NCBI GenBank assembly: GCA_011947345.1
Contig: JAAVTG010000740.1
Coordinates: 1-64,000 of the forward strand
Source of the DNA: Phytophthora quininea
Taxonomy: Eukaryota > Oomycota > Peronosporomycetes > Peronosporales > Peronosporaceae
Reading direction: 5' to 3'
DNA length: 64,000 nt
Of the stretch, positions 10,920 to 22,609 are shown in pieces. A program made the translations under genes and the position numbers. How positions within the stretch are numbered: position 1 is the first letter of the stretch; the number at the start of each line of letters is the position of its first letter. Under the pieces are notes generated by a model. It made no database searches and was not told the DNA's origin. It saw only the letters and a program-made list of their open reading frames with translations.

Positions 10920-13051
10920 ATGAAGCGCTTGGCGACGCAGCCCATCACCGCCTTCTTCCAGCGCAAGCAGCCGCGACGAGCCAAAGACGACGATGTCGAG
11001 CCTATCGACAGCGACCATGAGCAGCCGCAGGAACAAGCGCAAATTCCGGACGAGGACGACGCTCAAGAACAAGACCAACAAGAGCCTACAAGACTGCGAC
11101 AACGCTCCCAACGAGAAGACCTCACTGGTATTCTGCAGTACCGGGAGGTCGTGGGCTGTGCCGCTTCCGGTCTCTTCGTAGACTCCCGATACACTTTCAG
11201 ACGCCGCCGCAAGCAGCAGCTGGTGCGCTGGGCGCTGACCCAATTCCAGCGACTGCCGGTGGAGCTGCAGCTGGCTCCGCAATGGGAGCGGCAAGTCGGG
11301 ATGCTCAGCAGTGAAGCTTTCTATGCCAGCTGCCTGGAATTTGACGCCCAAGGAGTTCTGCTGGCGGCGGGTGCATCCAATGGAGTCATTGCACTGTACG
11401 ACTTTGACGAGTTCTTCCATCGCAGTATCAATCTCGGACAGGTAGGAAAGGGGAATGGATGAAGGGAGGTTATGTATTTATTTATTTTTGGTGCTGTAGA
11501 GAATTCACGAAAGTGAAGAAGCTACTGAGACCGAGGAGAAAAGATAGTGGATGAGATGTTGCATCCGGTAGGGGAAAGTATTGCGATTGTATTTGTTGTT
11601 GTGGGGTGTACTGAGATGATTGTGTGGACTTAGATACATACCATTTTCGTTCCATTTGAAGTGAAGCGTATCCGCTGGAATCCATCTAACCAGGTTCGTT
11701 TTCAGTTGGTTGGATAAACTTGAAGATTGATGCTGAATTGGCTCAGGATGAGATCGCATGCTCCTTTTCGAATAGGAACGAAATCTATTTGTTTAATCTG
11801 GGGAAGTTTCCGAGCAAGCCGCACAAAGTGTTGAAGAGTTCAAGTCATCCCTCCAGCGGATACAACGATCTGCTGTTTCTCCAGACAGAGACATCGCATG
11901 CAGCCAAGCCAAGTGCGATCACGGGAAGCTACGCAAAATTACGAATAGCATAATTGCGTGCGATATGGATGGCGCCATTCGTATGTGGGACCCTCGGTTT
12001 CCTTTGCGGCCAGTATGGAGTTTTCCTACTGGTTCGCAACCGGTCAATTCTTTGGTGCTGTCTTCAAACAAGCAGCTCCTCGTCTGTGGAAACGAAGCTG
12101 GAATGCTACTGGTACGGAGCAGACATCTATGTGTACGAACAAGGGGAGATTTTGCTAATCCCGTCCTTGTTTTGCTATAGACGTATGACATCAAGCACAA
12201 AGTTGTGCCAGCTTTCGGCTCGAAGCCTGTACCGCAGCGAAAGGCATCTGTTAACATCATGGAACGGATTAAGCGTATGTACTGCTCTCTTGTTGTTCTA
12301 ATGAGTATTTTCTTGACAGTGCCTCTTGTTCGTAGCTTATTTGTCTCCTAAATGCGTCGAGGCTCTTCTTCTCTCTAGCCGTTCAGGATCTCCTGGCATT
12401 GTATCGATTTGTTTGGCCCCCAACTCCGACACACAAGTTCTGTGCAAATTACGCAACGACTGGGTGGTGGTGGTTGATTATTTACTGGGCACTGTCGTGA
12501 AACTTCACACGTCTATCACAGGTATGCCTCCTTTTTGAATACATTGTCATCTTGCCGCTAACAAACTAAACTGCTCTACCGCAGGTTTGGCAGCGAAAGA
12601 AAAGTCGAGGTCAGGTATACACCCGTCGATCCTCACAACACCTTCCGAGACTGAATATCCCGAGTTGCTGCCGCGCTCGTTTAGAAACTCGTGGCTTGCT
12701 TGCCACCGATGCACGGGAAGCTTCCTATTCGACAAGTCGATCATGTGTACGGGTACCCACGATGCTACAAGTTTGAATGTGATCGACTTGCACCAGTTGA
12801 AGCGTGCCGAGACTTCAGTATCCTCCAAGTCAACCAAGAACACACAGCAAGGGGAAGATGAAACGAAGCCGAGCGATTCACGCGACAGACTTCCTGCTGC
12901 GGAACGATTAGACCGGTTCCGCATTCCGATGAACAGTGTCATTACTGCCGTGGCTTCCCATCCTAGACAACACGCGATTGTTTGCGGCGGGGAAAACATG
13001 CGACTTCAAGTAGTGAGTGTGCTCGGCCAGCCTCCCATTGACAAGCAATAA
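10920..13051 (+). CDS. WD40-repeat protein with N-terminal PIP-box-like motif
   Basis: Begins MKRLATQPITAFFQRKQPRR: T-Q-P-I-T-A-F-F fits the PCNA-interacting pattern (hydrophobic +3, aromatic pair +6/+7) except that the first Gln is Thr. An acidic linker follows, then WD40-like blades (GVLLAAGASNGVIALYDFDE; IIACDMDGAIRMWDPR; QLLVCGNEAGMLL; a last blade ending HAIVCGGENMRLQVV). Introns visible: GTAGGA...TGTAG after 11441; a GTTCG...CTCAG intron near 11695-11747; GTACGG...CTATAG at about 12113-12180; GTATGT...GTAG at about 12275-12336; GTATGC...CGCAG at about 12523-12585. A frame break at A4 11935-11938 is cured by one A. The domain order suggests a chromatin or replication/repair adaptor, possibly a CUL4 substrate receptor, but this is inference. 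Confidence 0.75.
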
Positions 13052-13079
13052 GGGGGTCGACATTCGCCAAACGGTCGAC

Positions 13080-14012
13080 ATTTACCAAACCTATTCTATT
13101 CGTCCCACATTGAGTAGACCTCGGGGCTCGCGCGGCGTCTGCAGCGTATGTATGTAGGAGATGGGCTTCGAAAGAGGTATCGTTGAAAGGCACGGCGGTG
13201 TGCTCGCCAAAGTCCGTCGTCTCCAGCGCTGGATCGTCGAGCCACACAACCGTAGCCAGCTAGCGGTGCCGAACGCTTATCATGAAAACGAGGACCTTAG
13301 CTACATCTTTGGGGAAGTACCAGGCGTACATGGTGGCCCACGTGCCATTGTACAGCGTGGAGCGACTGTAGACCTGCGACCCTGACACGGAGCCCTCGCA
13401 CAGCAATTCACGTTTCCCACTTCCTTCCAATCCAACTGTGACGTGTCAACAGAGGTTTGGGAGCTGGAACTCCCGGCAAAGGTCTTGCTTGTATTGGTTG
13501 TTGCTCTTGAGGTAAAAGCAAAAGTGAGATAGCTATCCTACTTCGCGGGCGCACCCTCCTGCCGTGTCGGCAGTCCAGGGGAGCCGCCCTTGTAGTGCTT
13601 GAGGTTGACGAGTGCAAGCAGATGCACTCCGTCGATACAGCTGAGCCTTGCGCCAGAACGTTAATCACAGTTCCTTCGAGTATGCCTGTAGCAAGCTCAC
13701 ACCAGCTACCGTGGCTGCGGGGTTCAGGAGCTGGCGTTCTGATGCGTACCAGCCACCATCACACCAACACTACCCTCGCCGGCAGCGTTCACAGGGGTAT
13801 GGGTGGCAACCGCCGTCGATGATAAGTGAAGGTTTGAATTTGACGGCTGCTTTCTCGGCGTCGGTGACAGGTTCCGGTTGAGAAAACGCTGCACCTTGTC
13901 GTGGTCGATTGACGTAGCTTGGACGATAGCGAAAGTTGTAGTTGTGAGTGTTATTAAAGTGAGCAAGTTCATTGCAGTGGTTGTTGGTAGATTGCGGTTT
14001 TGTAAACCTCAC
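13080..14012 (-). pseudogene. Broken NPP1/NLP-family (necrosis-inducing protein-like) gene
   Basis: Minus-strand pieces match this secreted cytolysin family of plant pathogens: a hydrophobic signal-peptide-like start near 13972 ([10 protein letters not shown]), a QPEPV...KAAVKFKP block with CHPYP near 13800, and a YAWYFPKD block near 13310 followed by VVWLDDPA. These pieces are in different frames, and the segment between (about 13400-13760) no longer reads in any single frame. A TAG stop at 13260-13262 falls right where the family's conserved His/Asp/Glu metal-site heptapeptide should be; only VRHR remains. The gene is therefore judged non-functional. The damage exceeds homopolymer errors. 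Copy decay is common in this large family. Confidence 0.75.
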
Positions 14013-14532
14013 TACCTAGTGCAATGGAATAACTACAGGATTTGTCGTCTGCGCCGACCTCGGGGACCGTTTTGTTTCGGCAACAGCAATGCCCTCTCCG
14101 TGTCTTGAGAATACAAGAGCTCGTTTTTCCAGCGGAAGGCGATCGTCAACATTTTGCATTGGTTAACCACGAGAGACAATGTCCCTCACCGCACCCTCCG
14201 CTGAAAACCCTTCGTCAACGGAATGCGAATTTGTGGTGCTAGAGCGACCTCTGCCGAACTAACCGCAGACGCCGTGTGTTCGGAGCACTAACTTACGACG
14301 TGCAATACGGTCATCAATGATCCTGGGCTAGTCCAGAATATGTACTGCAAATAATTCCACTACGGCAATTCCATTATTTTTGGATCTTGGGCGGCATATC
14401 CTCAGTCGTTCCAATTTTACATTACGTCGTCACAGGGTGGGCCCGGCTTGTATGAAGATGATTTCCGTGTTTGAGTTTTCGATCTCTACGCAGATTCGGG
14501 ACGCGCTACACAAATCTGCAGATCACCAAGGG
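14013..14532. other. Non-coding stretch, nothing recognised
   Basis: Only short overlapping frames without domains. Probably the upstream region of the NLP relic and the edge of the second SET fragment. Confidence 0.35.
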
Positions 14533-14860
14533 CTACCAATTCTCACAGCATACCTTAACTGGTACCCTGGATTGCCGAGCGACGGTGACTCCACTCCGGT
14601 CCGACATTCCCTTTATAGCAGTAGTCGAAAACCAGCTCTTCACCCTCAGTGATGTTGTAGAGAGCGCACACACTGATGCGGTGAACGCCACGAACATATT
14701 CGCGGTTCGAATGAGCTGCAACACCGTCGAGAACGTCACTCTGCCATTTCGGCACTTTGATGACGGCACCATTCTCCCAAATCTTCGCAAATACATTTTC
14801 ATCGTGAGATGTATCATGGGCTTAAAGCGTGAAAGAAGGGGTACTTTGGACAAACCATAA
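14533..14860 (-). pseudogene. Second EZH-like SET C-terminal fragment
   Basis: Minus frames give NVFAKIWENGAVIKVPKWQS, then HRISVCALYNITEGEELVFDYCY followed by KGNVGPEW, closely matching the end of the fragment at 1220-1350 including the non-domain tail and beyond (the DNA match continues through ggtaccctggat...gagcgacggtgactc). Here the NVFAKI piece is co-linear with the SET end, unlike the first copy. The N-H-x-x-x-P-N-C core is missing, so this copy cannot be catalytic. Confidence 0.65.
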
Positions 14861-14907
14861 ACCGTCGCTTGCGTCGCGTCGAGGTGATAGCACGGGTATA
14901 CAAACAC

Positions 14908-15491
14908 CTAGTGAACGGCAATTCATGCACTCTGGCTTGATAACTCGAAACAGATGAAATTGGTTCATAATGCAGTCAATCATCAAAGACCCGGGCAAGG
15001 TGTAAGGCTTTTGGTTGTGCTTGTGGCTTGAAGGTAGTTTGGAAACTGAATTGATGTGTTTTTCTGTTTGCTTCTATGCTATCCGTTTACCCAAGGGCTC
15101 CTTCGTGGCGCGCAGTCCGAAAAATGCATTGGTTGGCTGTGGCTTGTTGGAACAAGCGCTTGCGCAACCCGGTAAATATGCTGGCAACGACCCAGGGTCT
15201 CTGTGCGTGGACTCAACTAATGATCTGGTGTTGATCTTGCACGTGCAGATCATTACATAAGGGATCCGGGGAGGGGAGGGCTAGCAGTTTGAAGCATTTG
15301 CTGCTAATATTTGGGCTCTAATATTTATATCAACGTGGGTATAGCTGACATGTCAGTACGAAGGCCAAGCAAAAAGCGGGCCTCGTAGAAGAGCTCAGGT
15401 GACGCTGCTGCACGTAGGCTCCACACAACCTTAGCGGTAGGGCCTAAAGGAGTGCGAACGACATGCACAGCAACACGTTCGGATTCCTGAA
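14908..15491. other. Non-coding stretch, nothing recognised
   Basis: No domain-bearing frame or repeat was recognised. Confidence 0.35.
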
Positions 15492-15830
15492 TTGCGTGAA
15501 GCTGGTGGCATAAGTGTGCTCAAGAACGCCAGACAAGATGCGGAAGAACATGAAGAGCCCGCACTTAGTCGTTATCCACCTGGTCATGACGCTGTACAGC
15601 AACCCTCAAGTGGCATGGCTGCTCGAGAGCAAGTCAAGAAACCTGTGCAACACATTCGAAGTGATCGACCCCTCATAAAGGCCAATGCAGAAGAGACCTA
15701 TGACGCACTGAACAGGTACGACCATGACATCGCCACTTTGGCTCAGGTAGGCAAGATCGATCCGTTCAACGGACGACGAGAAAAGTTGATGCGTGATTCA
15801 CATTCCGGTGATAAAACCAAAAACAATCCG
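15492..15830 (+). pseudogene. Unrecognised ORF truncated by the Merlin insertion
   Basis: An open frame (MREAGGISVLKNARQDAEEH...) runs up to the target site of the transposon. The last residues of the longer apparent ORF are encoded by the transposon's terminal repeat. On the far side (17323 onward) a coding-like stretch (YYNWCSARGVTIDPEWMG near 17455) continues, but I cannot join the two into a known family. Confidence 0.3.
15823..15830. repeat. 8-bp target-site duplication (pair at 17315-17322)
   Basis: acaatccg directly precedes the left terminal repeat and directly follows the right one, with no mismatch. Confidence 0.9.
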
Positions 15831-15881
15831 GGCTCTCCCCAAGCAGAGCTCCGCTTTTTCTATTGCAACTTTCTAATGTGA
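15831..15881 (+). repeat. Left terminal inverted repeat of Merlin element
   Basis: 51 bp perfectly complementary to 17264-17314; weaker similarity continues inward (gtgagaaattt). Confidence 0.9.
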
Positions 15882-15914
15882 CATTTGTGAGAAATTTGTA
15901 AAAAATACGTTCAT

Positions 15915-17121
15915 TTACAATTTAAGCTCCATGTTTTTGATCAACTGTAGCAGTCCACTAAAATTCTGTCCCGTGTTCGTCTTCTTCGGGAAGTACCAGC
16001 TCCTCCAAAGGTACTCATCAATGTACCCGTTCAGCTCCGATTTTTCATGCCTCTCATTGCTTTGACGTGTCTCTTGATATGGATTTCTCATAGGCCTTCA
16101 ATTGTATTGGTATGGATGCCGTCGTCGGGGTCAACGTAGTGCTCCGTATGATTTACGTACTTGTGTACGTAGTTAAGGTCAGACATCTTAGGATTGTTCG
16201 CGAGCGTGCGCACCCGTGTCGCGCCCCGCTTGGTTTTCCGCTCAGTCACGTAAGTAGCATACATGTCAGAATGTATGGTGGTCCTATACAAAGCTTAGGT
16301 TAAAAAACGTATTTCTAAAAAACAAAAATAAATCTTACCCTGGCTTGATAAATTGCCGAATGATGGGGAACAGACTATCTTGGGTGCGGTCATCGTTCAC
16401 GAAGCGGGCAAACCACTGCCCCGTGGAGCGATCGACCCCACCAAAAAGCCAGTAGTCAGCGTAGAATCTACCTCGATTGTGCTTGGTCTTTTTTTTCATG
16501 CTGGTTTCATCGATTTCAACTATGTGGCCAATTCCTCCTATCTAAACAACAATATTCGTAGCATAAAAATAAAATAAATAAACCAAAATTTACCTGAAAC
16601 TCATCCTTGGTGAGCTGCTTCGAGCACAGACAACGGACGAACGCGCACCAGTCCCCCGCCGTGGTCTCGGAGACGTCGGCGATCTCAGCTATCTGTGCCT
16701 GCGGCAGCCGCATGCACCAGGCACACAGCAAGCGCGCTGCCTGAGCCAGGGAGAGCTTCATCCCAGACAGCCACGTATTCGTTAACATGCTAATAGAATA
16801 CTCTTTACCATTTTCGTGTTTATTTTTTGCAACACCGCCAAGACGGTTTCTTGGCGGAGGCCTTGGCGCGCATGGACCCTCCACACCCCGGGCAAAACAT
16901 TTGCCGCTCCAGCACCCTGCATCTTGCCACCACCTCACTGCCCCGGCCTCATCCGCTGTCGCAGCGATGACAGCACTCAGGGAGAGCTGCTCGGTGGGCC
17001 GGGGAGCGTAATGGTGGCTGGGGTGGCTTGACATGGGCGGTGGTGGGGGCGGGGCTGAAAAAGCCGGAGTGGCCGAATGGGTGGAGTGGGGAAACCGGAA
17101 CCATACTTTTCTCACATACAA
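15915..17121 (-). CDS. Merlin transposase, three exons
   Basis: Exon 1 17121-16594 (a Met at 17034 is an alternative start) holds a Cys-containing N-terminal part and a helix-turn-helix-like segment (AQIAEIADVSETTAGDW). Intron 1 is 16593-16542 (GTAAAT...TTTAG, 52 nt). Exon 2 16541-16339 begins IGGIGHIVEIDETSMKKK with the first catalytic Asp and continues through WLFGGVDRSTGQWFARF. Intron 2 is 16338-16284. Exon 3 16283-15915 begins TTIHSDMYATY (second Asp) and carries HTNTIEGL (catalytic Glu). A TGA at 16088-16090 sits where the family normally has Trp after the IEG motif, and the frame shifts at T5 16041-16045. Otherwise the protein is complete to MELKL-stop. It would cut and paste DNA carrying the terminal repeats. 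Confidence 0.8.
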
Positions 17122-17263
17122 ATAGCAAGTATGTGAGTACGGTTCACTTTGCGGTTTGGAGCCGAAAAACGAAGCTATTTCGAATTGTTTTTGTAGTATC
17201 CTTTAGTAAGTGTTAGCGATTTCAGCAGGTTTCCAAAATGCATCCGAAAATTTCTCACAAAAT

Positions 17264-17314
17264 TCACATTAGAAAGTTGCAATAGAAAAAGCGGAGCTCT
17301 GCTTGGGGAGAGCC
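17264..17314 (-). repeat. Right terminal inverted repeat of Merlin element
   Basis: Perfect inverted match of 15831-15881. Confidence 0.9.
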
Positions 17315-17322
17315 ACAATCCG

Positions 17323-19379
17323 CGCTAATTGGCGAGCTCGATGAAGATAAGACTGTTGTCATGAAGAGCCTGCCCCACCGTATATTGTGGTCAGTGATGT
17401 GCCGCTCGATGGGCACGTTGAACGCCGGCGCCCAGTATTGCCGCAGATGTACTACAACTGGTGCTCGGCGCGCGGAGTCACAATCGACCCAGAGTGGATG
17501 GGTGGAGGCGTGAAATAGTTCGTGGAGATATGATAGGGCGTACGAGGCTCACAGTGGTGCGGTAAGCTCAAGAGCAGGTATTGTATTTTGAGCTTCTAAG
17601 ACTGGGTTGATGGCGTCGAGGCGATCGCGCAAAAGCGGGAATCCACGAAGATGATGATGTCCAACGATGGAGTTTCCTAGCAGCACACCTGCTGAAAGGA
17701 GTGGCAGATTGACATTCATCGAACATTGGTTGCACTAAGGTTGTCACATGACATCCGCTGCTGAGGGTGCTCGGATATTGTCCGAAAGAGTTTCGATAAC
17801 ATCCTATTCCAGCCCCTAAGCGACAGTTTTTCGAACCGCGAATTGATTTACTAGACACTTACCATCTGTCACGTTGTGGCTACATCAATGAATCCAACAT
17901 TACATATAATGTGCTAATTGGTCAATCACATGACGCATTTTCTTTTAGTAACACCTTCGTAGTGCGTAATCGCACCCGAGCATGTGTGAACACAATGTGG
18001 GAATGGACAAAAGGTATTGATAAAAAAACTTCATCGGGCTGTTCATTTAGTTGAGCAAGTAGCGTTAGAATCTTTCTCAGGAATTCCTGTGCGCTTCGAA
18101 ATTTGGTTTAGCTTTTGAATAGCGGGATAGCGAAGACGACAAACCTGGTTCGTCAAGCAGTAACTGTTGCTTTTGCATTAAAATGATTTGGTTCCTCGGG
18201 CGGTGTTGTATCATGAGAAGGTACACGGAAGTGAAACACTCATTGCATGGCTCAGAAAGAATAACTTGGGAATGCCTCACGTCGACTTTAACACCAGCGT
18301 GCTTTTACAAAGATTGCTGTTGCGCCCCTCTTGGAATAGAGTATTTGAATCGTACATAGATCACTGTAGTACGCCCGGTACAATTGCACTGGAACATCAC
18401 AAAAGTCATTTTACATTATTGATAACGGATATATGTCGCGGACAAAAGTTTCGTGGTACTGAGACCATGTAAAACTTGCAATTATCGCAAACGATATTTG
18501 CGCCAGCTTGTGTGAGGCGAGCATGGCGACATGAAATGTCTCGCTGTAATGCGGATGGGGTTTTCCCAAACGGTTTGTAATAACCTGAAGCCAAATCTTC
18601 CTAGTGGAAGTAAATAATAGCCTGTGTCTTCATTTGCACGTTCGAAATGAAGTCGGAAATGTAACGCAGTGAAGCAACAAGACAACAAAGAGTGTGGTAT
18701 AATAAACGTCAAAGTTGCAAACCACACTTCAAGTAGCCACTTAGTTGTTTGTCTAACAGTGCTAACGATCTTCGCCAGCATAGTCTTCAATAGTTGTACT
18801 CGTCGTGCTAGACGCCACATAAACGCTAGCTGAACAATATTCAAGTGCCGACAACGGGAAAAAGTTGCGAATGACGCTGTAAAGGAAGGGTATCGTGAGG
18901 CGGAACTCCGTCGTCAAGCCTGCTGGCGGGAACGACAACCTTAGCCCACTGAGCAGCACGATTCTCCTTCACGAGCTCGTTCCTGGCGAGCAGTGCGACC
19001 TGCTCGCGCATGAATTGCCGCTGTAGTGGCCGATACTTGCGCTGTTCGCACCGTCGCGGGGTCGTTCCTTCTTGCAGCTGCGTGTGTAACTGCTCGACAT
19101 GCGCAAGGGGTCATAATTCCTGTTATTTACCTAATGTTAGGATATTGCTCCGTGACTTCTTACAGCTATTCAAGGTGCTCAGTACCTATTCCGTTCGCTG
19201 TAACTTGCGTGATGCACTGGCCTAGGCTGAATTGTACGTCGTAAGTGGACGGAGGCTCTTGATAATCGTCTCCAACGTCAAAATAGTCACTGTTATCATC
19301 AAAACCAGAGCCGTGTGCAAGCTATGTGAGCATGTCGTCCACATTAATGCCCAGGTCACTCAAGATTGTCTTGTCAAGC
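17323..19379. other. Low-coding region, nothing firm
   Basis: Short frames only. A possible coding relic lies near 17400-17510 (see the interrupted ORF at 15492). No TIR, LTR or RNA gene was recognised. Confidence 0.35.
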
Positions 19380-20340
19380 AGCATCTCATTGCTGGTCGTT
19401 ACCACACAAGTGACGTGTGGCGCAATTACAACACCAGCGGATATCCACAGTGCAGTCACACTCTAAATGACGACAGTTAGCGACAACAACTTGAACGGGT
19501 GCGTGCAGGGGCTAACCTGGCAGATCCGGCTGAAGTGCCACCAGCGAGTGGACCACACAAATTGGGATCACACTAGTCTCAGCGCCGGTGTCGGTACGAA
19601 CACCGCATCCAGCAAATTGTTAATCCTTACAGTGTTAGCATTCTCTCGGACCTTCACAACCTTTGAGTGGGCAGTGCTACTAGCTTGGTCGATGGCGACA
19701 CGATGGCGAGTGAGGGTCTCCTGACGCTGCTCACCCGTAGCGGTTGGACATTCTCGCATTTTATGGGGTCTATGGCACACCAGACAGCCATCTACTGGTC
19801 GCTGCTCCAAATTGCCAGGCGGCGGTGTCGTCTTGGTACAGTCGCTGCCCTCCGCTTTTAGCAGGCTTTATTCGGCGAGCTCTGTTTTTCCTGACGTACT
19901 GGTAGGACTGGTTGAAAACAGACGCTGAGAGTTTCTAGCAGCCTCCTTGGACTAGTTGTGGAATCGTTGCTGTGCCTTTTCGTGCACGAGGACAAGGTTT
20001 AAAGAGAGCGACACCATCTGTTTTGCAGTCACGGCGTTCCAGCTCGACCAGACGCTTGATCGGCTTCTTAGCACTAGGGGTTAGATATTCACAACGAGCA
20101 GCCGGCATCTGGCTTATTTTCGGTCTCTGTAACCTTGTAGAGACGGATCTGTCTTGACAATCAGACCTGCAGTCTATTCTCTTCCAAAATAGTGGTAAAG
20201 TCTTGAAAGTAGCGAAAGACACGATCACCACAGTCACCGGCACTAAGATCATGTGGAGCGACCGTTGAACCAGTATCTTCACATCGGACACAAACTTGTC
20301 CACGAGAATTTGGCTTCACGTGTGGATGAGCTGCAGGATC
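19380..20340 (-). pseudogene. Ty3/gypsy-like Gag-protease remnant
   Basis: Minus-strand frames show a gag-like helical part near 20200 (GDRVFRYFQDFTTILEENRL), a retroviral-type zinc knuckle (CLVCHRPHKMREC, spacing C-x2-C-x3-H-x4-C) near 19770, and in a third frame near 19570 the aspartic-protease signature DTGAETSVIP. Gag, knuckle and protease in this order are typical of Ty3/gypsy or retrovirus-like elements. Several stops and frame changes separate them and no RT was found downstream, so this is a decayed fragment. Confidence 0.6.
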
Positions 20341-22429
20341 TCGTTGTTTGTGACAGTTCCCAAGGATCGATGTAGGACGTAACCGATGGTTATGTCTAGC
20401 ACTTCAGGCTGTATGGAACCTTCACCGTGGCCATCACACACTCAAAGCTTTCACTAGTCACCGTGCAGCGATGACGTAGCTTGGTCACAAAATGGTTCCA
20501 CTCTCGGTACCACGACACAAGCGGCACATGATCCCAACTTGCTAGTTTCGGTGGGCAAACACCTTGAGGATTGGCTGAGGGACGGTTAGGCTAGCATTCA
20601 TGTTGACATCTCAGTGCGAGACAAATCTACCTTCCGCAAACGGGCAAGCGCGAACCTAAGGCAAACTTAGTATTGGATACGAGTCGTACTTAACAACAAT
20701 ATCGGATACAAGAGACGGTACAGTTGCTCTTCAGTCGACGGCGCGCACGAGGTTGCCGTCGGTTTGCAACGCTTCCGAAGGAAATAAGTCTTTATTACGA
20801 GACCGGCGATTTAATCTCTGGAAGGTAGAATGGAAAGTGCGAATTGATTGAGCGCAGGAACTAACCTCATACGTGCCTCCTTGTCCGCAGGCCCTCCTTT
20901 TCCAGCCTGGGTTGGCAACTGCAGAATTTTGGTTTTTGAATAACTGAATCTTTTGGATGTCCACCCACCTCAAGTAAAATAAAATGGAATTTGCAGACTT
21001 ATTTTGCCACAATGCTTACACACTACTAGCGCTGCCTGCACAAAGCAACACGGCCTTTCATTTGCCAAGGCAGATCTTCAGAAGGCTCCCAGGTGAGATC
21101 CTCACAGCCCTCCCACTGAACGAGATAAAACTTGGCGCGATTGATGCGGACTTTTGCCCAACTGGCCCTACCTTCATATGCACCTTCCGTCACTCACTCC
21201 GACGGTAACATTACCCCGACTAATCACTGCCGGCGCATTATCAGACAAAGAATCGGACTGGTTGGTTTAGTTCGTCGTGATGGAGTGCCCATGGTGCCAA
21301 AACCTGCCATTTGGCAGCCTCTGAAAAGCACCGCGTAGCGCTGGCGATCGCTGCGTGGTGCCATCCCTGAGACGACTTGGGGCATCGGGTGCTAGTGCGT
21401 AAATGATCTCGAGCACTGGTAGAGTGGCTATGGATATATCCATTTTTGTGGTAGCTTCGTATATTTGGTATTCATGTCACTGACACTTACTCTAAAAGTA
21501 TTTTCGGCCATGTGCTGAGGCGGTAACACTAACCATATGTAAAGTTAGAATCATAATATGTCCGGATCGGGTTGTACCTACCCCATAGAATTAGCAACTT
21601 CAAGCCTGCGCGAGAAATCTTACCAACCACTACAACACTAGTAGGAATGTTTCGATCAGTTTGTATAATAGAAATAAATGTTCATCAACATGTTACCGGA
21701 CTAAACATTAACAACGATTGCGCCATTTTTCGAGTGGGTTGAAAACTAATTTTGCCAAAACAGATATGAATCATCGTTGAATTGTGTCAATTCACTATGC
21801 CATGGTATAAAATCAAAGTGGGCGAGGTTTTGCCGCAGAACCAGCGTCAATTCAACTTATATTTCATGATGTGTAGGAGATGGCAAGTTCAGAGTTTTAA
21901 AATTTTGACGGTATGTCTCTAAGTGTTTCGTTAAAATGATGGTATCCAAGTCAAAACTAGTTATACACATCCAATCACAGGGCTTTCAATATTGCCTAAA
22001 CAAATGCATTCAGGTGTATATTCAAGTGTAGCACCCCTCTAAAAACAGTTTCTTGAGGAAAAAACTCAAAATGACCAACTATTCTATCGTTTTTGATACG
22101 TTACATGTTCAGAAACTATTATTATTTTAGCTAGATACGGTATAGGTAGCCCAACAATAACAATGTCATGTGAAAATAATACCAATCAAACGATGTCTTT
22201 ATTTTGCCTATAGAAAAGTCGCAGCTACTTAGCTCGGAATATCATGTTCGACCTAAGATAATGTAATAACCAAAATAGATCCGATCATGCCGCTGCCCCC
22301 ACTTCTCTTAGAAAAACTTCAATTTACTGGCATAAAAATTGTGAGTTAATTTACAAAACTAGATATTTTAGTTTTCGCCCCCGAAAAATGCCGTTTTTCG
22401 GTCTGGTTGAATTAGGCGATCATTGTTAA
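20341..22429. other. Gene-poor, partly AT-rich region
   Basis: Only short unsupported frames. 21480-22420 is clearly more AT-rich than its surroundings and then changes abruptly to the GC-rich retroelement at about 22440. Possibly decayed element flanks; no terminal repeats were identified. Confidence 0.35.
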
Positions 22430-22609
22430 AGGTGATTTCGCGCCCGCGCGAAAAATGTTTTCCTCTCCGGAGTTTCAAATCCCGAGAGCAGCAAGTCAGC
22501 GCCGGTACCCGCGCTCCCCACGAGTGACTGGCGGGGAGCCCTCAGTTTCCGAGTGACTCCCAACAGCTCGAATTTGTGCTCCGCCCCGCGTCCCTCGTCC
22601 ATCGCCGTC

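Larger units (their letters stand above)
15831..17314 (-). mobile_element. Merlin-superfamily (IS1016/IS1595-like) DNA transposon, full length
   Basis: A 1484-bp unit has terminal inverted repeats identical for 51 bp (starting ggctctccccaagcagagct) and similar for about 15 more, flanked by the 8-bp direct repeat acaatccg on both sides. The transposase gene on the minus strand has the D...D...E layout of the IS1595/Merlin group, whose known target duplications are 8-9 bp. Everything needed for an autonomous element is present apart from one internal stop codon and one homopolymer shift. Confidence 0.9.
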
